Assembly: GCA_003354225.1 (NCBI GenBank)
Contig: PIVH01000455.1
Coordinates: forward strand, 1 to 5,725
Direction: 5' to 3'
DNA: 5,725 bases
Source of the DNA: Globobulimina sp.
Lineage: Eukaryota > Foraminifera > Rotaliida
Shown here in pieces: positions 5,491 to 5,725 of this stretch. Each line of letters starts with the position of its first letter. The stretch's first letter is position 1. The notes beneath the pieces were generated by a model. That model did no database searches and was not told the origin of the DNA. It saw only the letters and a program-made list of their open reading frames with translations. The position numbers and the translations under genes are program-made.

Positions 5491-5725
5491 TATCCTTCTA
5501 AATTACATTGTTATTGTTATTGTTTCGTTATTTTGTTTCGCCGATTTGTTTCATTGTTTCATTCATATTCGTTTTTTGCATTGTTTCCGTGTTGTGGAAT
5601 ATGTATTTAACTTTTTTGGCTTAGTTTCGTTTCATTTCATTTCAACGATTGACTAAGTTTTTAGCTAGCAACAGAGTTTTTACATCGAATTATAAAAGCA
5701 AATAGAGGATATATTATGTATTGTT
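5491..5725. promoter_or_regulatory. T-rich repeat spacer, possible promoter of a gene to the right
   Basis: No coding frame is supported in these 235 bases. They hold three ATTGTT units (5507-5524), five TTGTTTC copies (starting 5520, 5533, 5546, 5554 and 5581) and a TTTC(A/G)T run at 5625-5644. A TATA-like box follows near the right end. An ATG at 5716 could open a further gene but only three codons are visible. Confidence 0.45.
5691..5698 (+). promoter_or_regulatory. TATA-like box TATAAAAG
   Basis: TATAAAAG is a good TATA match, 25 bases before an ATG at 5716. If it drives transcription rightward, initiation would fall close to or beyond that ATG, so the true start codon may be outside the window. 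Orientation and use are inferred. Confidence 0.35.

Overview
The window looks like nuclear DNA from an AT-rich, gene-dense eukaryote, probably a protist. Reasons seen in the sequence: two reading frames are rejoined cleanly by GT...AG introns, there are TATA-like boxes, and start codons sit in an ATGGC context. The proteins are also typically eukaryotic: a TORC2 SIN1 subunit with CRIM, Ras-binding-like and PH regions, and a C2H2 zinc-finger protein. TAA, TGA and TAG/TAA all act as stops, so the standard code fits. I cannot name the lineage. There is no bacterial operon structure, CRISPR array, insertion sequence, tRNA or rRNA that I can see.

Layout. (1) 1-947, minus: the N-terminal 315 codons of a Pro/Gln/Asn-rich C2H2 zinc-finger protein that runs off the left edge. 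(2) 948-1245: a divergent promoter region with a palindromic TATA element. (3) 1246-1920, plus: an intronless HAD-superfamily protein with a strongly basic N-terminus. (4) 1921-2260: T-rich convergent 3' region, no gene supported. (5) 2261-4075, minus: SIN1/AVO1-like TORC2 subunit, two exons, 538 aa after removal of a 198-nt intron that falls at the start of the PH domain. (6) 4076-4122: only 47 nt separate this start codon from the next, divergent gene. (7) 4123-5178, or to 5490, plus: a trypsin-like serine protease, two exons joined by a 129-nt phase-1 intron, giving 308 aa. A further 42-nt candidate intron would remove the stop codon and add an acidic repeat tail encoded at 5215-5490, giving 398 aa. 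(8) 5491-5725: T-rich TTGTTTC-repeat region ending in a TATA-like box, perhaps the promoter of a gene to the right.

The genes do not form an obvious pathway. SIN1 would act in TOR complex 2 signalling at membranes, the zinc-finger protein probably in the nucleus, and the HAD protein and the protease have unknown substrates. The shared features are compact spacing, divergent gene pairs and introns whose donors all begin GTT. The main annotation gains are the off-edge zinc-finger gene and the spliced models for SIN1 and the protease.
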